Of a DNA stretch of 64,000 nucleotides, positions 43,321-52,284 are shown piece after piece. The translations under genes were made by a program, and so were the position numbers. Source of the DNA: Chloroflexota bacterium (GTDB lineage Bacteria; Chloroflexota; Anaerolineae; 4572-78; J111); contig BOKF01000018.1 of assembly GCA_016860845.1 (NCBI GenBank), positions 62,001-126,000 on the forward strand. Direction: 5' to 3'. The notes beneath the pieces were generated by a model that was given only the letters and a program-made list of their open reading frames with translations, did no database searches and was not told where the DNA came from. Each line of letters begins with the position of its first letter. Position 1 is the stretch's first letter.

Positions 43321-43423
43321 TACCATGAATGAGTCAGCCTAAATCCTGCGCCTACGGGCGACAGTTATACTACCGCCACAAGTTCCTAATCAGATTCATT
43401 GAGATTTCAGGAAGGATAACTGG

Positions 43424-44422
43424 ATGATCATTACTCGAACCCCCCTACGCATTAGTTTCGCCGGCGGCGGCAGTGACCTACCTGCTTTTTATGAGCAAGA
43501 ACAGGGCGCTGTCGTGAGTACGGCCATTGACAAGTATATCTACATCACCGTTAACCCCAAGTTCGATCATAAGATTCGGGCGAGCTACTCTGTCACCGAG
43601 ATTGTGGACAGTGTGGATGAGCTAAAGCATGAGTTGATTCGGGAAGCCCTGTACTTACTCGATATTAGACAAGGCATCGAAATTACTTCCATCTCTGATA
43701 TCCCTTCCCAGGGAACCGGTTTGGGTTCTTCGAGCAGCTATACCGTCGGTTTACTGAATGCGCTGTATGCCTATAAAGGGCATATGGCCGGGGCCGAACG
43801 CTTGGCTGATGAAGCTTGCCATATCGAAATTGACCGCTGCCGCAAACCTATTGGCAAGCAGGATCAATATATTGCCGCGTATGGTGGTTTGCAGTATATC
43901 CGCTTCAATCCGGACGGCAGCGTCTTTACGGATCCGGTCATCTGCTCGCCCGCCACCCGCAAACGGTTGGAGTCGAGGTTATTGCTGCTTTACACCGGCC
44001 TGACCCGCAGCGCCGATGGCATTTTAGCCGAACAGGGCCAGGGTACCCGTTCCAGCGAAGACAAACGAGCCTCCCTCCGGCGGATGGTTAGCTTGGCCGG
44101 TGAATTATGTGAGGCGCTCGGCCGAGATGACATTGACGCTTTCGGTGAAATTCTCCACGCCGGTTGGCTGGAAAAACGCAAGTTAGCCAGCAGTATCAGC
44201 AACGGTCAAATTGACACCTGGTATGAACGGGCCAGAGCTGCCGGGGCTATCGGCGGCAAACTACTAGGCGCAGGCGGGGGTGGTTTTCTACTCCTCTACG
44301 CCGACCCGGCCCATCATACCGATATTTGCCGGGCTTTGCCGGAGTTACAGCCTATCCCCTTCAATTTTTGCCCGCAAGGCAGCAAAATTATTTATGTGGA
44401 AGAGCATGGGTATAAGCCCTGA
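43424..44422 (+). CDS. hddA: D-glycero-alpha-D-manno-heptose-7-phosphate kinase (GHMP family)
   Basis: 332-aa GHMP kinase, standard length. It starts MIITRTPLRISFAGGGSDLP, characteristic of HddA; the ATP loop is SQGTGLGSSSSYTVGLL (about residues 94-110); the C-terminal motif GGKLLGAGGGGFLLLY is also typical. It phosphorylates C1 of the heptose 7-phosphate to the 1,7-bisphosphate. The alpha-anomer kinase leads to GDP-heptose, not the ADP-heptose of lipopolysaccharide. AGGAAGGA lies before the ATG. The 103-nt gap to the previous gene holds no clear promoter. Confidence 0.92.
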   Translation: MIITRTPLRISFAGGGSDLPAFYEQEQGAVVSTAIDKYIYITVNPKFDHKIRASYSVTEIVDSVDELKHELIREALYLLDIRQGIEITSISDIPSQGTGLGSSSSYTVGLLNALYAYKGHMAGAERLADEACHIEIDRCRKPIGKQDQYIAAYGGLQYIRFNPDGSVFTDPVICSPATRKRLESRLLLLYTGLTRSADGILAEQGQGTRSSEDKRASLRRMVSLAGELCEALGRDDIDAFGEILHAGWLEKRKLASSISNGQIDTWYERARAAGAIGGKLLGAGGGGFLLLYADPAHHTDICRALPELQPIPFNFCPQGSKIIYVEEHGYKP

Positions 44423-44529
44423 AAAACGGCTCTTCGGTTTCTTAGTTTTTTTGTAGTTGTTTTGGGTGCAGCGCACCGTGTCTTTGTGGCTGCGGGGCTG
44501 GTTGGTCTCAAAACAGTCGCATCTCTTAT

Positions 44530-44560
44530 GCTCTCCGTTGTAGCCAACGCTCCGGAGAGC
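44530..44560. terminator. Possible stem-loop between convergent genes
   Basis: GCTCTCCG (44530-44537) pairs with CGGAGAGC (44553-44560) across a 15-nt loop, followed by TATTCTTTA. A T7 run also occurs at about 44446. The 239-nt convergent gap between hddA and the gene ending at 44662 otherwise shows nothing I can name. Confidence 0.35.
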
Positions 44561-44661
44561 TATTCTTTAGCCGGTATCGGGTTGTTTGAGATTGGTTCGT
44601 TCATCGAGCGTAGTAGGACTATCCGGAATTATTGCGCTATTTTACGCCCCGCAGTTTATGG

Positions 44662-47271
44662 TCAGTTTTCTTTGAGAAGAATGGGCAGGAAGATAGGAAT
44701 AATTACATTTATCTTAACAGCCGTGTCATTAACCAAATTACTTACAGTTAAAATGATGCCCCCATTTGGTTGTGCTATGATTGTCTCTGTTGTTGGCGTT
44801 TCCAAGCCTAAATTGGTTTCATAAGTGTTCCACCAAGCTACTGTATATGCTTGGCCCGCCTGGAAGCCGGGGAGGGTTATAGTGCCAGAAATAGGTGATA
44901 TGACAAGACCATCAACTACACTTCTCCAGGTGTGCTGTGTGTTTTGAATCCACAGATGACCTTTATGATGGGTCAAATCTTTTTGGCCGACAACCCGCAA
45001 GTTTGGATTGCTAACCGTTGCGGTGGCATCCTGATAGCTGCCATTGTTTAGGGCAATTGGGCCGATAAAGTTATAAAAGTTGCCATAGATTTCATGCAGG
45101 CCGGGTTGGCCATCCGGTCCTGGCTGGTTTTTTATGTTTTCTTTCCACCAATATAGTTCGCTCATAGCGCCTGCATCCAGTGTAGACCAAAGGAAGTTAT
45201 GCAGCCAGATACCCTGGGTATCCAGGGCCAAATCTGGCTGTTCCTCCTGTTGGTTGAGAAAGTCAACCCCTGTTTCTCCTCTTATGACTGGTTTAGTGGG
45301 TGTATCATTTTGGGTCGTATACCAGTCAATATTGCTTCTGACATCGGCGCTGTAGTCGAGATGAAACTTGGCCGTGTCACTCTCATATAAGGGGTCGTTT
45401 TTCCAGCCCGTACTGATGTAGGCGTGTAGATCTGCATAATCAACATTTGGAAAGTTCGGATTGCCCCAGAATTGTTCGCCCGGAAATGAGTGCCAAAAAC
45501 TGGTTGTTACCAGATGATCATTGGGATGGTCAAAGGCGCATTTTGCTCCATCACCAGAGCCAACCGGGACATTAAATGCCCGGCAGTGCATATATTTACC
45601 CAATTCATCAGTCAAGGCATAGTGATTGCTGTTAAATGGATCGCCTTCATTGGTAAGCTCCCAGGAATGAATGTGGGCTGAATAGCCCCATCTGGCTTGT
45701 AGGTAACGCCACCAGGCCTGTTGGAGCCATCTGGTTTTGTTGACAGTTCTGCCCACACCATAAAATCCGTCCGTATTATCCGGACCTGATGTAACGAAAT
45801 CGCCACTGTCCTGGATTTTTCCATATAAGTTGTCGCCCTTATCCATCAGAACAAGTTTGAGATAAACGCTATGTTTTTCGGCCAGTTCAACTAATTTGTC
45901 GAGGGCATGGGATTCTTTTTGAGGAAAGTAAAGTTCGTACTCCATAGAGGGTTCGATCATAATCTCCGGACCATATTGTCCATTCCCCAAATCCTCCTGG
46001 ATAGAAATTGAATCCACATAGGCGGCGCCCACCGTAACATTTTCGAGGCCCAGATATAGACGCGGCAAGAAGTTGTTACTGCCCGAATTCCACACACCTT
46101 CAAGGTACTGCCAATCTGAATTGTTTAAGCCATAATTGGTTACTACGGTGCCGGTATCTGGTTCATAGCAATTGGGATTCCAATCGCCCAGTTTGCCTAC
46201 CAAACCATAGTTTGGGTAAGCGATATTTCGGGGTCCGGCTATGGCTACACCTCGATATTTTATTCTGAGGCGGTAATTGGTGTTTTGTTTGATTGCCTCG
46301 GGATCATCCCAAAACTCAAAACGGCACGCATCAAACCAGCCTGTGTCGCCCTCGGGTTCGTAATCAAGGAACATGGTCATCGTGGTCCGATTTCCGTTCG
46401 AAAACGGTAAGAGGGCTGAACGGGGGAGGTAACCATCGTAGAGATTCCGGCCGCCTAAGTATCGATTCCAGGCTACGCCATAAATACTGCTAATCCATAC
46501 CCGCAAAAGATTGATGTGATTCTGCTGAAATACCTGGAAATCAGGCTCATAATTTAAGGTCGAATTACCCAGGGGAGGACCATTAGGACCATAGGCAAAA
46601 CCAAGACCATAGAAAGGTGTGCCATCGTCAAACTCAAAGTATCTGGAATCGGCGGCGCTAACTTTGATAAATCCTGGATTTGATGAATTTGCGACTGTAA
46701 AATTTTGCGCAGCCGTCTCGGTGAATCCAGAAGCGTCTTGGGCCTTAAGCTTAAATTGCCAGGTTCCTGGCACGTTGGGGGCGAACCTGACCTTCCAGGC
46801 AAACTCGCCGGTTGGATAATTCCATTCTCTATCGAGGTTGTCCCGATTTTTTTTGATCTGCTCCTCAAAACCCTGATAGTAAAAAGCTGGTTGTTGATAA
46901 GAGTTAGACCAATTTGTTTGTCCAGGAGGTAAAAAGAGAGCATCAACGCTGATACCTTGATGATTAGGATAGGTGGGATCAATTCCATGCGGAGGGTTGG
47001 AATCATAGGGAAGTTGGAAGTTTTTCGCCACAGAGTTTTTTACTTGAAAGGTAATTTCAAGTTTTGCATATTTTGGGACTTTGTTGCCAGAATAAGCGGC
47101 AGTGTTGGCGGTTATATTGGTAATCAATAGGTTTGTGGCGTTGGCGTTGACTGGGGTTTGAGTCTGGGCGAAGGTGACTTTACCGAGAGCGGCCGGAAAA
47201 AGTAGCTCTACTCCGACAGCTATTAAAATGAAAAAGGTTCCGGGCCAGACACTTTTTGCTTGGGTTGTCAT
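44662..47271 (-). CDS. Secreted glycoside-hydrolase-like protein with DUF5060-type N-terminal domain
   Basis: 869-aa exported protein with signal helix FFILIAVGVELLFPAAL. Residues about 50-200 form an Ig-like DUF5060-type domain (TGEFAWKVRFAPNVPGTWQFKL). Then a TIM-barrel-like region starts YFEFDDGTPFYGLGFAYG, with HSWELTNEGDPF resembling the Asn-Glu acid/base motif of clan A glycosidases and VIRGETGVDFL a possible second Glu; a carbohydrate-binding-like insert (about 285-430) lies between. It ends IPIFLPILLKEN, the shared tail. The start overlaps the previous gene by 4 nt. Likely cuts or binds a polysaccharide; substrate unknown. Confidence 0.75.
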   Translation of the reverse strand: MTTQAKSVWPGTFFILIAVGVELLFPAALGKVTFAQTQTPVNANATNLLITNITANTAAYSGNKVPKYAKLEITFQVKNSVAKNFQLPYDSNPPHGIDPTYPNHQGISVDALFLPPGQTNWSNSYQQPAFYYQGFEEQIKKNRDNLDREWNYPTGEFAWKVRFAPNVPGTWQFKLKAQDASGFTETAAQNFTVANSSNPGFIKVSAADSRYFEFDDGTPFYGLGFAYGPNGPPLGNSTLNYEPDFQVFQQNHINLLRVWISSIYGVAWNRYLGGRNLYDGYLPRSALLPFSNGNRTTMTMFLDYEPEGDTGWFDACRFEFWDDPEAIKQNTNYRLRIKYRGVAIAGPRNIAYPNYGLVGKLGDWNPNCYEPDTGTVVTNYGLNNSDWQYLEGVWNSGSNNFLPRLYLGLENVTVGAAYVDSISIQEDLGNGQYGPEIMIEPSMEYELYFPQKESHALDKLVELAEKHSVYLKLVLMDKGDNLYGKIQDSGDFVTSGPDNTDGFYGVGRTVNKTRWLQQAWWRYLQARWGYSAHIHSWELTNEGDPFNSNHYALTDELGKYMHCRAFNVPVGSGDGAKCAFDHPNDHLVTTSFWHSFPGEQFWGNPNFPNVDYADLHAYISTGWKNDPLYESDTAKFHLDYSADVRSNIDWYTTQNDTPTKPVIRGETGVDFLNQQEEQPDLALDTQGIWLHNFLWSTLDAGAMSELYWWKENIKNQPGPDGQPGLHEIYGNFYNFIGPIALNNGSYQDATATVSNPNLRVVGQKDLTHHKGHLWIQNTQHTWRSVVDGLVISPISGTITLPGFQAGQAYTVAWWNTYETNLGLETPTTETIIAQPNGGIILTVSNLVNDTAVKINVIIPIFLPILLKEN

Positions 47272-50200
47272 TTTAGAATCACCGGAAAAAAGGCTTGCTT
47301 ACCGTTGACCAGCAAGGAAATGTGGGCGGTCCGGAAAAATTCACCACCAGTGGCGGTGATGGACAGAGTATACCACACCCCTTCAGAAAACGATGGGTCG
47401 TGTTGGTCGGTGAGCATTAGGATCGTCTGACCTCCCGGTGTGGGAAAGGTTGTCTGGACTGGGGGAGTGATGACCAGATCGGATGAGGGACTGTTCCCGA
47501 TCTGCAGCGTCACGGCTTCTGTAAAATTGCTGCTGTGTTGAACCTGGATGGTATACTCAGCCGTCCCCCCCGTATCAATATATCGGATAGGCGGGGCCAC
47601 GTTTAGGCTAAAGCCGGCGCCGGGAGCCGTCAAGGCTGCCGCCAGATTTTGAATGTAGAAGAGGTCTCCCTGATAGAAGGCAGGAGCATCGAGCCATTTA
47701 ACAAGTTCGTCATACGGCTGTTTGAGGATATAGGCTTTGGCCTGGAAAAGGGCGGGGGCATCGTAAAGATGCTGAAAGGTTGCTTCGCCATATGAATTAT
47801 CAAACTTAGCCACGAACCAATAGGGAGCGACATAACTATATTCATTGACGGCGTCTTGAACCTGGGAGTAGATATGCTGATTGAGGTAGTCGGCTAATTC
47901 GGGAGTGAGGAACATAAAATTCCGGGCCACCGCTAAAGCATTATGATGGCTCTCCTCCCAACCAGCGCCCCCGTAAAGGGTGGGTGCATAGGGGGTGTCT
48001 TTGGAAAAACTGTTAACGCGCAGGCCTAACAGGCGTTGGTAGGTAGTGAGGATGCTTTGATTCTGCGGATAGCCCGCTAATTTCTGCAATTCCAGGTACC
48101 CTTTGTAACCGGCAATATATTGGTTGAGCCAGTAAGGTTTTTTAATAAAGGTGTTGTCGCTTAAAGGCGCTTCCAGTTTGCCGCTCATCTGGTCGAAGAT
48201 ATTCTTGGCAAAGGCGGGATTATTGTTTCCCACAATCTGGGCATATTTCCATGCGCCATAAAAGGAAAAAGGCGGAAAATGCTGCCAATAGCCGCACCAG
48301 CCGCAAATCGGCTCGGTTGAAGGATTGTAAGGTGAGGTGTACGGTTGTCCCCACCAGCTTGACATATCGGCCGGGATAACAAAGGCTTCCCTGGCCGCTC
48401 CGGTGCCCCAGCCAATGTGGACAATTCTGGTGAAGTCATACGGTTTACCCGGCCCGTAGTATGTTTGGAGGTATGTTTTTACCTGTTGTTGCGTGGTGGA
48501 GGATAGATGAGGGTAGGCCAAAAGAAGGGTGTAAACGGTATCGGCCGGATTTTGGAAGTAATCAAAGATCTCGCCAAAGGTACGCTCATCGGTGTATCCT
48601 CCGTTTCCATACAGATCAAAAAAGCCGGAGGAGTGATACCCAGGACGAAGCGGGCCAGCAGCCAGCATTTTTTGTACTTCGGTTTCTAATCTTTGGGTCA
48701 GTTCTGTTTTGGTCGGGGAGGGTGAGGTATTTTGCGTAGAGACAATCGTAGCTAGCGGGAGGGGTGTTTTTGGATTGGTCCCGGCAGGGCTAAAGGCCAG
48801 GAGCGCGTTACCCTTGAGCATGAAAAGTTTACCCTGGTAAGGAACGGGAGGCGATTGCGTATTGCTATGTTTGCCGTAGATACCGTTTTTGCTTTTATTT
48901 TTACCGCTGTAAAGCTGCCAACCGTTCCCCTCGTTGTAGGCGGCGGCATCGCCAGCATTGTACATTTCCTGGTAGCCGGGGGCCAGGGCATTACTGGCTA
49001 GACTGTAACCAAAATAGTACCAATCTCTATTGGGTTGGCCTAAAGGTATCGTAACATCATAGCCTCCGGCTTCCCGGTCGCAACACAGGCTCCAGTAGAT
49101 TAATCTGCCACCCGAAGAGTAAGCCATGGGTTCATCGCTGGCGTGGCCGTTTGTAGCTCCGGGGCCATTGCCCGTATCAACCCGGCTAATATATTTGGTG
49201 CCAAATTTCCAACCAACCGGCCCCCCTCGTGAAATCCAGCCGCCAGAGTAATAAGCTGTCCCCTGATAATAAACCCCATCAACGCCATTGATGACCGGCG
49301 GATATTTGCTGCCCGCATGGGTCACCCCTGACCAGGTAAAGGGTGCATACTCAGGTTTGCCATCCCCATTAGAATCAAACGTAAACTCTTGCCCCGTGCC
49401 GGCATTTAACACAAAAACGGTTCTGCGATCTGGCCGGTTCTGATAATAAGTGGTAATAATACCGGCATCCATCACTACGGTGCCGGCAGCCCAATCACCC
49501 GGTATGGCGGTACTGGTTGGGCCGATGACGTTGCCAACCGGAATATTTTTAAAAAGAACATCAGTTTCAATGTGGGGAAGCTTGAAACTGTTTTGGGTAT
49601 CCATGCGGTAATTTTCGCCACTTGAAAAAATAACGTAATCTTTGCCGGTGGCTTTTTCGGTATAGATAACGGGCCAATAGGAGTGGAACCCTGCCCCTAG
49701 TAACTTTTGAGATTTCCAGATTAGAGAGCCGTTGGTCGCATCAATGGCGTAGGCATAAGCATCGTTAGAACCAAAATAAAGCACCCCGTTTTTGTAGGCT
49801 GCCGAGAAAAGGATTGGGCCATCCGTTTTGTATCGCCATTGCAGGTTGCCGGTTACGGCATTGAGTGCATAAAAATATCCATCTCTGTTACCCGCATAGA
49901 CGGTATTATTGATAACCAATGGGTTGGTCTCAAAACCGGCGGCAGCTATATAGGGAGTATATCCAGGGATTGCCTGGCCGGAATTGGCGTCAACGGCATG
50001 TATTTTGCGATCATACCCCCCCACAAAGGCAATGCTTTGTCCATTGACGGTGGCAATGGTCGGGGAATGGCCTAAAGGTAGTTCGGTTGGATAGACCCAC
50101 AATAGATTACCATTAGTGGCGCTGAAGGTATACAACCCTCGCGCTGTAGATATATACAATTTGCCGTTGGCGGCGATAGGTTGAATCTTGTAAGGAATAT

Positions 50201-50444
50201 AGGGTTCGATAGGATGATACCATTCAACCTTAAGATTTCCCCGTACCTCCTCGGGACTCCAGGATGTCCGTTGTGGATTGGCCGCCAACATGGGCCAGTC
50301 ATTGCTTGCATTCGCTGCTATAGGAGGCGGCGTGGCTTCGTATAACGAGGAAGCTTTGGCTCTGAGTTGTGATTGGAAGGGGATCATTTGGGTGGTTGCC
50401 AAAAGACCAATTATCAGAACGGTCAGGTTAATGATTTTTTTCAC
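47268..50444 (-). CDS. Large secreted protein with PQQ-like beta-propeller and C-terminal FFPVILK tail
   Basis: 1058-aa exported protein. A GTG start at 50444 with AAAGGGAG upstream opens a signal peptide (INLTVLIIGLLATTQMI). The N-terminal half is a PQQ/quinoprotein-like propeller with blades such as ATNGNLLWVYPTE, TGNLQWRYKTDGP and NGSLIWKS; there is no sign of the cofactor-binding dehydrogenase motifs, so it is probably structural. The middle (about 600-930) looks helical and is unrecognised. The last 120 residues form an Ig-like domain (GGTAEYTIQVQHSSNFTEAV) ending NGKQAFFPVILK. It overlaps the downstream hydrolase-like gene (ATGA). Confidence 0.78.
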   Translation of the reverse strand: MKKIINLTVLIIGLLATTQMIPFQSQLRAKASSLYEATPPPIAANASNDWPMLAANPQRTSWSPEEVRGNLKVEWYHPIEPYIPYKIQPIAANGKLYISTARGLYTFSATNGNLLWVYPTELPLGHSPTIATVNGQSIAFVGGYDRKIHAVDANSGQAIPGYTPYIAAAGFETNPLVINNTVYAGNRDGYFYALNAVTGNLQWRYKTDGPILFSAAYKNGVLYFGSNDAYAYAIDATNGSLIWKSQKLLGAGFHSYWPVIYTEKATGKDYVIFSSGENYRMDTQNSFKLPHIETDVLFKNIPVGNVIGPTSTAIPGDWAAGTVVMDAGIITTYYQNRPDRRTVFVLNAGTGQEFTFDSNGDGKPEYAPFTWSGVTHAGSKYPPVINGVDGVYYQGTAYYSGGWISRGGPVGWKFGTKYISRVDTGNGPGATNGHASDEPMAYSSGGRLIYWSLCCDREAGGYDVTIPLGQPNRDWYYFGYSLASNALAPGYQEMYNAGDAAAYNEGNGWQLYSGKNKSKNGIYGKHSNTQSPPVPYQGKLFMLKGNALLAFSPAGTNPKTPLPLATIVSTQNTSPSPTKTELTQRLETEVQKMLAAGPLRPGYHSSGFFDLYGNGGYTDERTFGEIFDYFQNPADTVYTLLLAYPHLSSTTQQQVKTYLQTYYGPGKPYDFTRIVHIGWGTGAAREAFVIPADMSSWWGQPYTSPYNPSTEPICGWCGYWQHFPPFSFYGAWKYAQIVGNNNPAFAKNIFDQMSGKLEAPLSDNTFIKKPYWLNQYIAGYKGYLELQKLAGYPQNQSILTTYQRLLGLRVNSFSKDTPYAPTLYGGAGWEESHHNALAVARNFMFLTPELADYLNQHIYSQVQDAVNEYSYVAPYWFVAKFDNSYGEATFQHLYDAPALFQAKAYILKQPYDELVKWLDAPAFYQGDLFYIQNLAAALTAPGAGFSLNVAPPIRYIDTGGTAEYTIQVQHSSNFTEAVTLQIGNSPSSDLVITPPVQTTFPTPGGQTILMLTDQHDPSFSEGVWYTLSITATGGEFFRTAHISLLVNGKQAFFPVILK

Positions 50445-50523
50445 AGCAAGACTCCCTTTAGCACTTTTGCGTTAAGTAGGCTTGGCAAGTAGTAATCCTG
50501 ACAACAGTCTTACTTGTCAGCTA

Positions 50524-51810
50524 TCAGTTGGGGTAAGCAATCCACCACTCCTTGCCGGGCGAAACATCAAAATCTACCGGCCCAACAATTCCACCGGGTT
50601 GGACAATTTCAAGACCAATGTCGCTGTTGGCGCCCCAGCCGGCCATACCTACCGGCACATTTTCGAAGCGGAGGGGCACACAGTCCGTACTCATTGCGGT
50701 GCATCCCTGTACGATATTGCCCTGGCGATCTGTGTAACCACTGTACGTCACCATACCGTCGCCATCCGTATCCAGGTTCGCTGGCACATTTACGGTGACC
50801 TCGAATATAATGTGTTCGCTATTGTTGTAAAGGCAATCGTAATTGGGGCAAATCAGCACCATATTGAACGGGTCGTTGCGATTGACCAGGGCTGGATCGT
50901 CGTAGACCCAAAATTTGAATGAGGCGGTCTTGTTGTAGCCATATTGGTTCCGGGCTGGATAGTCCGTGCTCCAATAGGACTGGTTATGAAAGCCAAAGCC
51001 CTGCTTACTGGCCGAAACTTTGCCGCTCAGCGCTCGTTCATGAAAATAATCCAGATTGTTGAAGTTACTATCACCAATGAGCGGGTTGGTAGTCCGGTAG
51101 GGTTCTATGGTTTTTTGGAGGTCGCTGACCGTTGGAGGGTCTTGTCCGGGCAAAGGGATATGGCTGCCAGGGTAAGGCGATTTGAGAATGCCAAAGTCAG
51201 CCCAGCCGCCAGTTCGGGCGATGCCGCATTTTCTGCCATCTTTGGTGCAAATACGCGCTTCCAGGAAGAAGGAGTGGAACCGTACGGTCAAATCCAGCCG
51301 GCCAGCATCATGATACTCTATTCGGAAGGCGTCCACACAGTTCTTGGCTATCCAATCAATACCCGCAAACTCGCAACCGAGATCTCGATTGAGACCATAT
51401 TTGTAGCCACTGTGCTTATGATGATTTTCATGGTTTGTCTCCCAAGGATAAGAGATGCTCTGTTCCCCCCACAAGTTGCCGGCTGGGCCAAACAAATCAT
51501 CAACCACGGTTGGGTCCCAGTTATGGGTATGATCGTAATGGCAGCCGCGCGTCGTGTCCAAAAGCCCATGCCATTTGATAGGATCGTGGTCCGGGCAGAG
51601 CGGCATACTGGGTATAGGGGTGGTTGTGGGTGCGGGAGCAGGCATGCTAGGATCGCCTTTCAGGATTATTGGGATGAAGATTTGAGAGTTCACGGGAGTT
51701 GTTTGTTGTTGTGGGGAAGCTTCGGCCTTGTTGTCTGGTGAGGGGAGAACCATTTGCATGATTACCAAAGGGCCAATCAACAGAATGGCCAATTTAATGA
51801 TTTTTTGCAC
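50524..51810 (-). CDS. Secreted protein of unknown function with FIPIILK motif after the signal
   Basis: 428-aa exported protein, not recognised. The start is GTG at 51810, with GGAGGTG just upstream; the longer ORF from 51885 lacks a ribosome site. The signal is IIKLAILLIGPLVIMQMVL. The FIPIILK motif, found at the C-termini of neighbouring proteins, here stands about 45 residues from the N-terminus before a Pro/Thr linker. The rest is rich in His, Trp and Cys (CHYDHTHNWDP, NHENHHKHSGY), which could bind metal. The gene is first of three on the minus strand, 79 nt before the next. Confidence 0.72.
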   Translation of the reverse strand: MQKIIKLAILLIGPLVIMQMVLPSPDNKAEASPQQQTTPVNSQIFIPIILKGDPSMPAPAPTTTPIPSMPLCPDHDPIKWHGLLDTTRGCHYDHTHNWDPTVVDDLFGPAGNLWGEQSISYPWETNHENHHKHSGYKYGLNRDLGCEFAGIDWIAKNCVDAFRIEYHDAGRLDLTVRFHSFFLEARICTKDGRKCGIARTGGWADFGILKSPYPGSHIPLPGQDPPTVSDLQKTIEPYRTTNPLIGDSNFNNLDYFHERALSGKVSASKQGFGFHNQSYWSTDYPARNQYGYNKTASFKFWVYDDPALVNRNDPFNMVLICPNYDCLYNNSEHIIFEVTVNVPANLDTDGDGMVTYSGYTDRQGNIVQGCTAMSTDCVPLRFENVPVGMAGWGANSDIGLEIVQPGGIVGPVDFDVSPGKEWWIAYPN

Positions 51811-51875
51811 GATCCACCTCCGTTTATCCCTTGAATATTCTTTGTGCGCTGCATTTTTGCAAACATTTTTAAGGA

Positions 51876-51881
51876 ATTTTA
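51876..51881 (-). promoter_or_regulatory. Possible extended -10 promoter of the secreted-protein genes
   Basis: Minus strand TGT followed by TAAAAT (51881-51876), no good -35. A start near 51869 would give a leader of about 60 nt before the GTG at 51810. Confidence 0.3.
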
Positions 51882-51947
51882 ACACAGTCTCACGGATTTT
51901 TAAGAAGCGCCCTTCCTTGTTTTAGTTAACTCACGCACTTGACTAAC

Positions 51948-51992
51948 AAAAAGGCCCAGCTTCCCTCCTGCTTACAGAAGAGAAACTGGGCC
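51948..51992 (-). terminator. Minus-strand terminator-like hairpin with no visible gene upstream
   Basis: GGCCCAG (51953-51959) pairs with CTGGGCC (51986-51992), with an inner CTTC/GAAG stem; on the minus strand five T and GTTAG follow. No minus-strand gene is visible to its right. The 51811-52347 gap also holds a small palindrome ACTTCAC/GTGAAGT (52011-52026), a 28-bp palindrome (52214-52241) and the promoter at 52285. Confidence 0.5.
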
Positions 51993-52213
51993 ATTACTGT
52001 TGTCTTTTCAACTTCACCAGTGAAGTGAAGCTCTTAGCTTGACCCTGATTTTGTTAAATCACAATGATTTGATTATTACCAACCTTGTTGATTCACTGAC
52101 TTTATACCCCGCAAGACACCCGGTAGTTTAGCAGAAGGTTTTGATTTCGGCAATAGCCTTCAAGTACCACTGGTATTGTGGCAACGGTCATAAATCACCA
52201 GGGTTAGGGCAAA

Positions 52214-52241
52214 AATCATCAACGAGCTCGTTGATGATTTA
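52214..52241. repeat. 28-bp perfect palindrome without loop
   Basis: A perfect 28-bp palindrome centred on GAGCTC (half AAATCATCAACGAG) lies 44 bp upstream of the first TTCTAAC repeat. On the minus strand a T5 run overlaps its end. It may be an operator or another minus-strand terminator. Confidence 0.65.
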
Positions 52242-52284
52242 GCCTCTAACAGTACGCAAGTAGAATTTCGACAGAGATTACCTA

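Noticed and set aside
44462..44824. Plus-strand 120-aa ORF overlapping the end of the hydrolase-like gene
   Set aside because: No ribosome site or recognisable domain, and it runs into the opposite coding strand; treated as chance.
47268..50444. Quinoprotein alcohol dehydrogenase
   Set aside because: Only the propeller-blade pattern is present; the PQQ-binding and catalytic motifs and the disulfide ring of vicinal cysteines are not visible.
51876..51909. Minus-strand TTCTTAA upstream of the extended -10 at 51881 as an eighth member of the repeat-promoter family
   Set aside because: The element is 25 bp, not 28 bp, before the -10, and there is no second copy 11 bp away.
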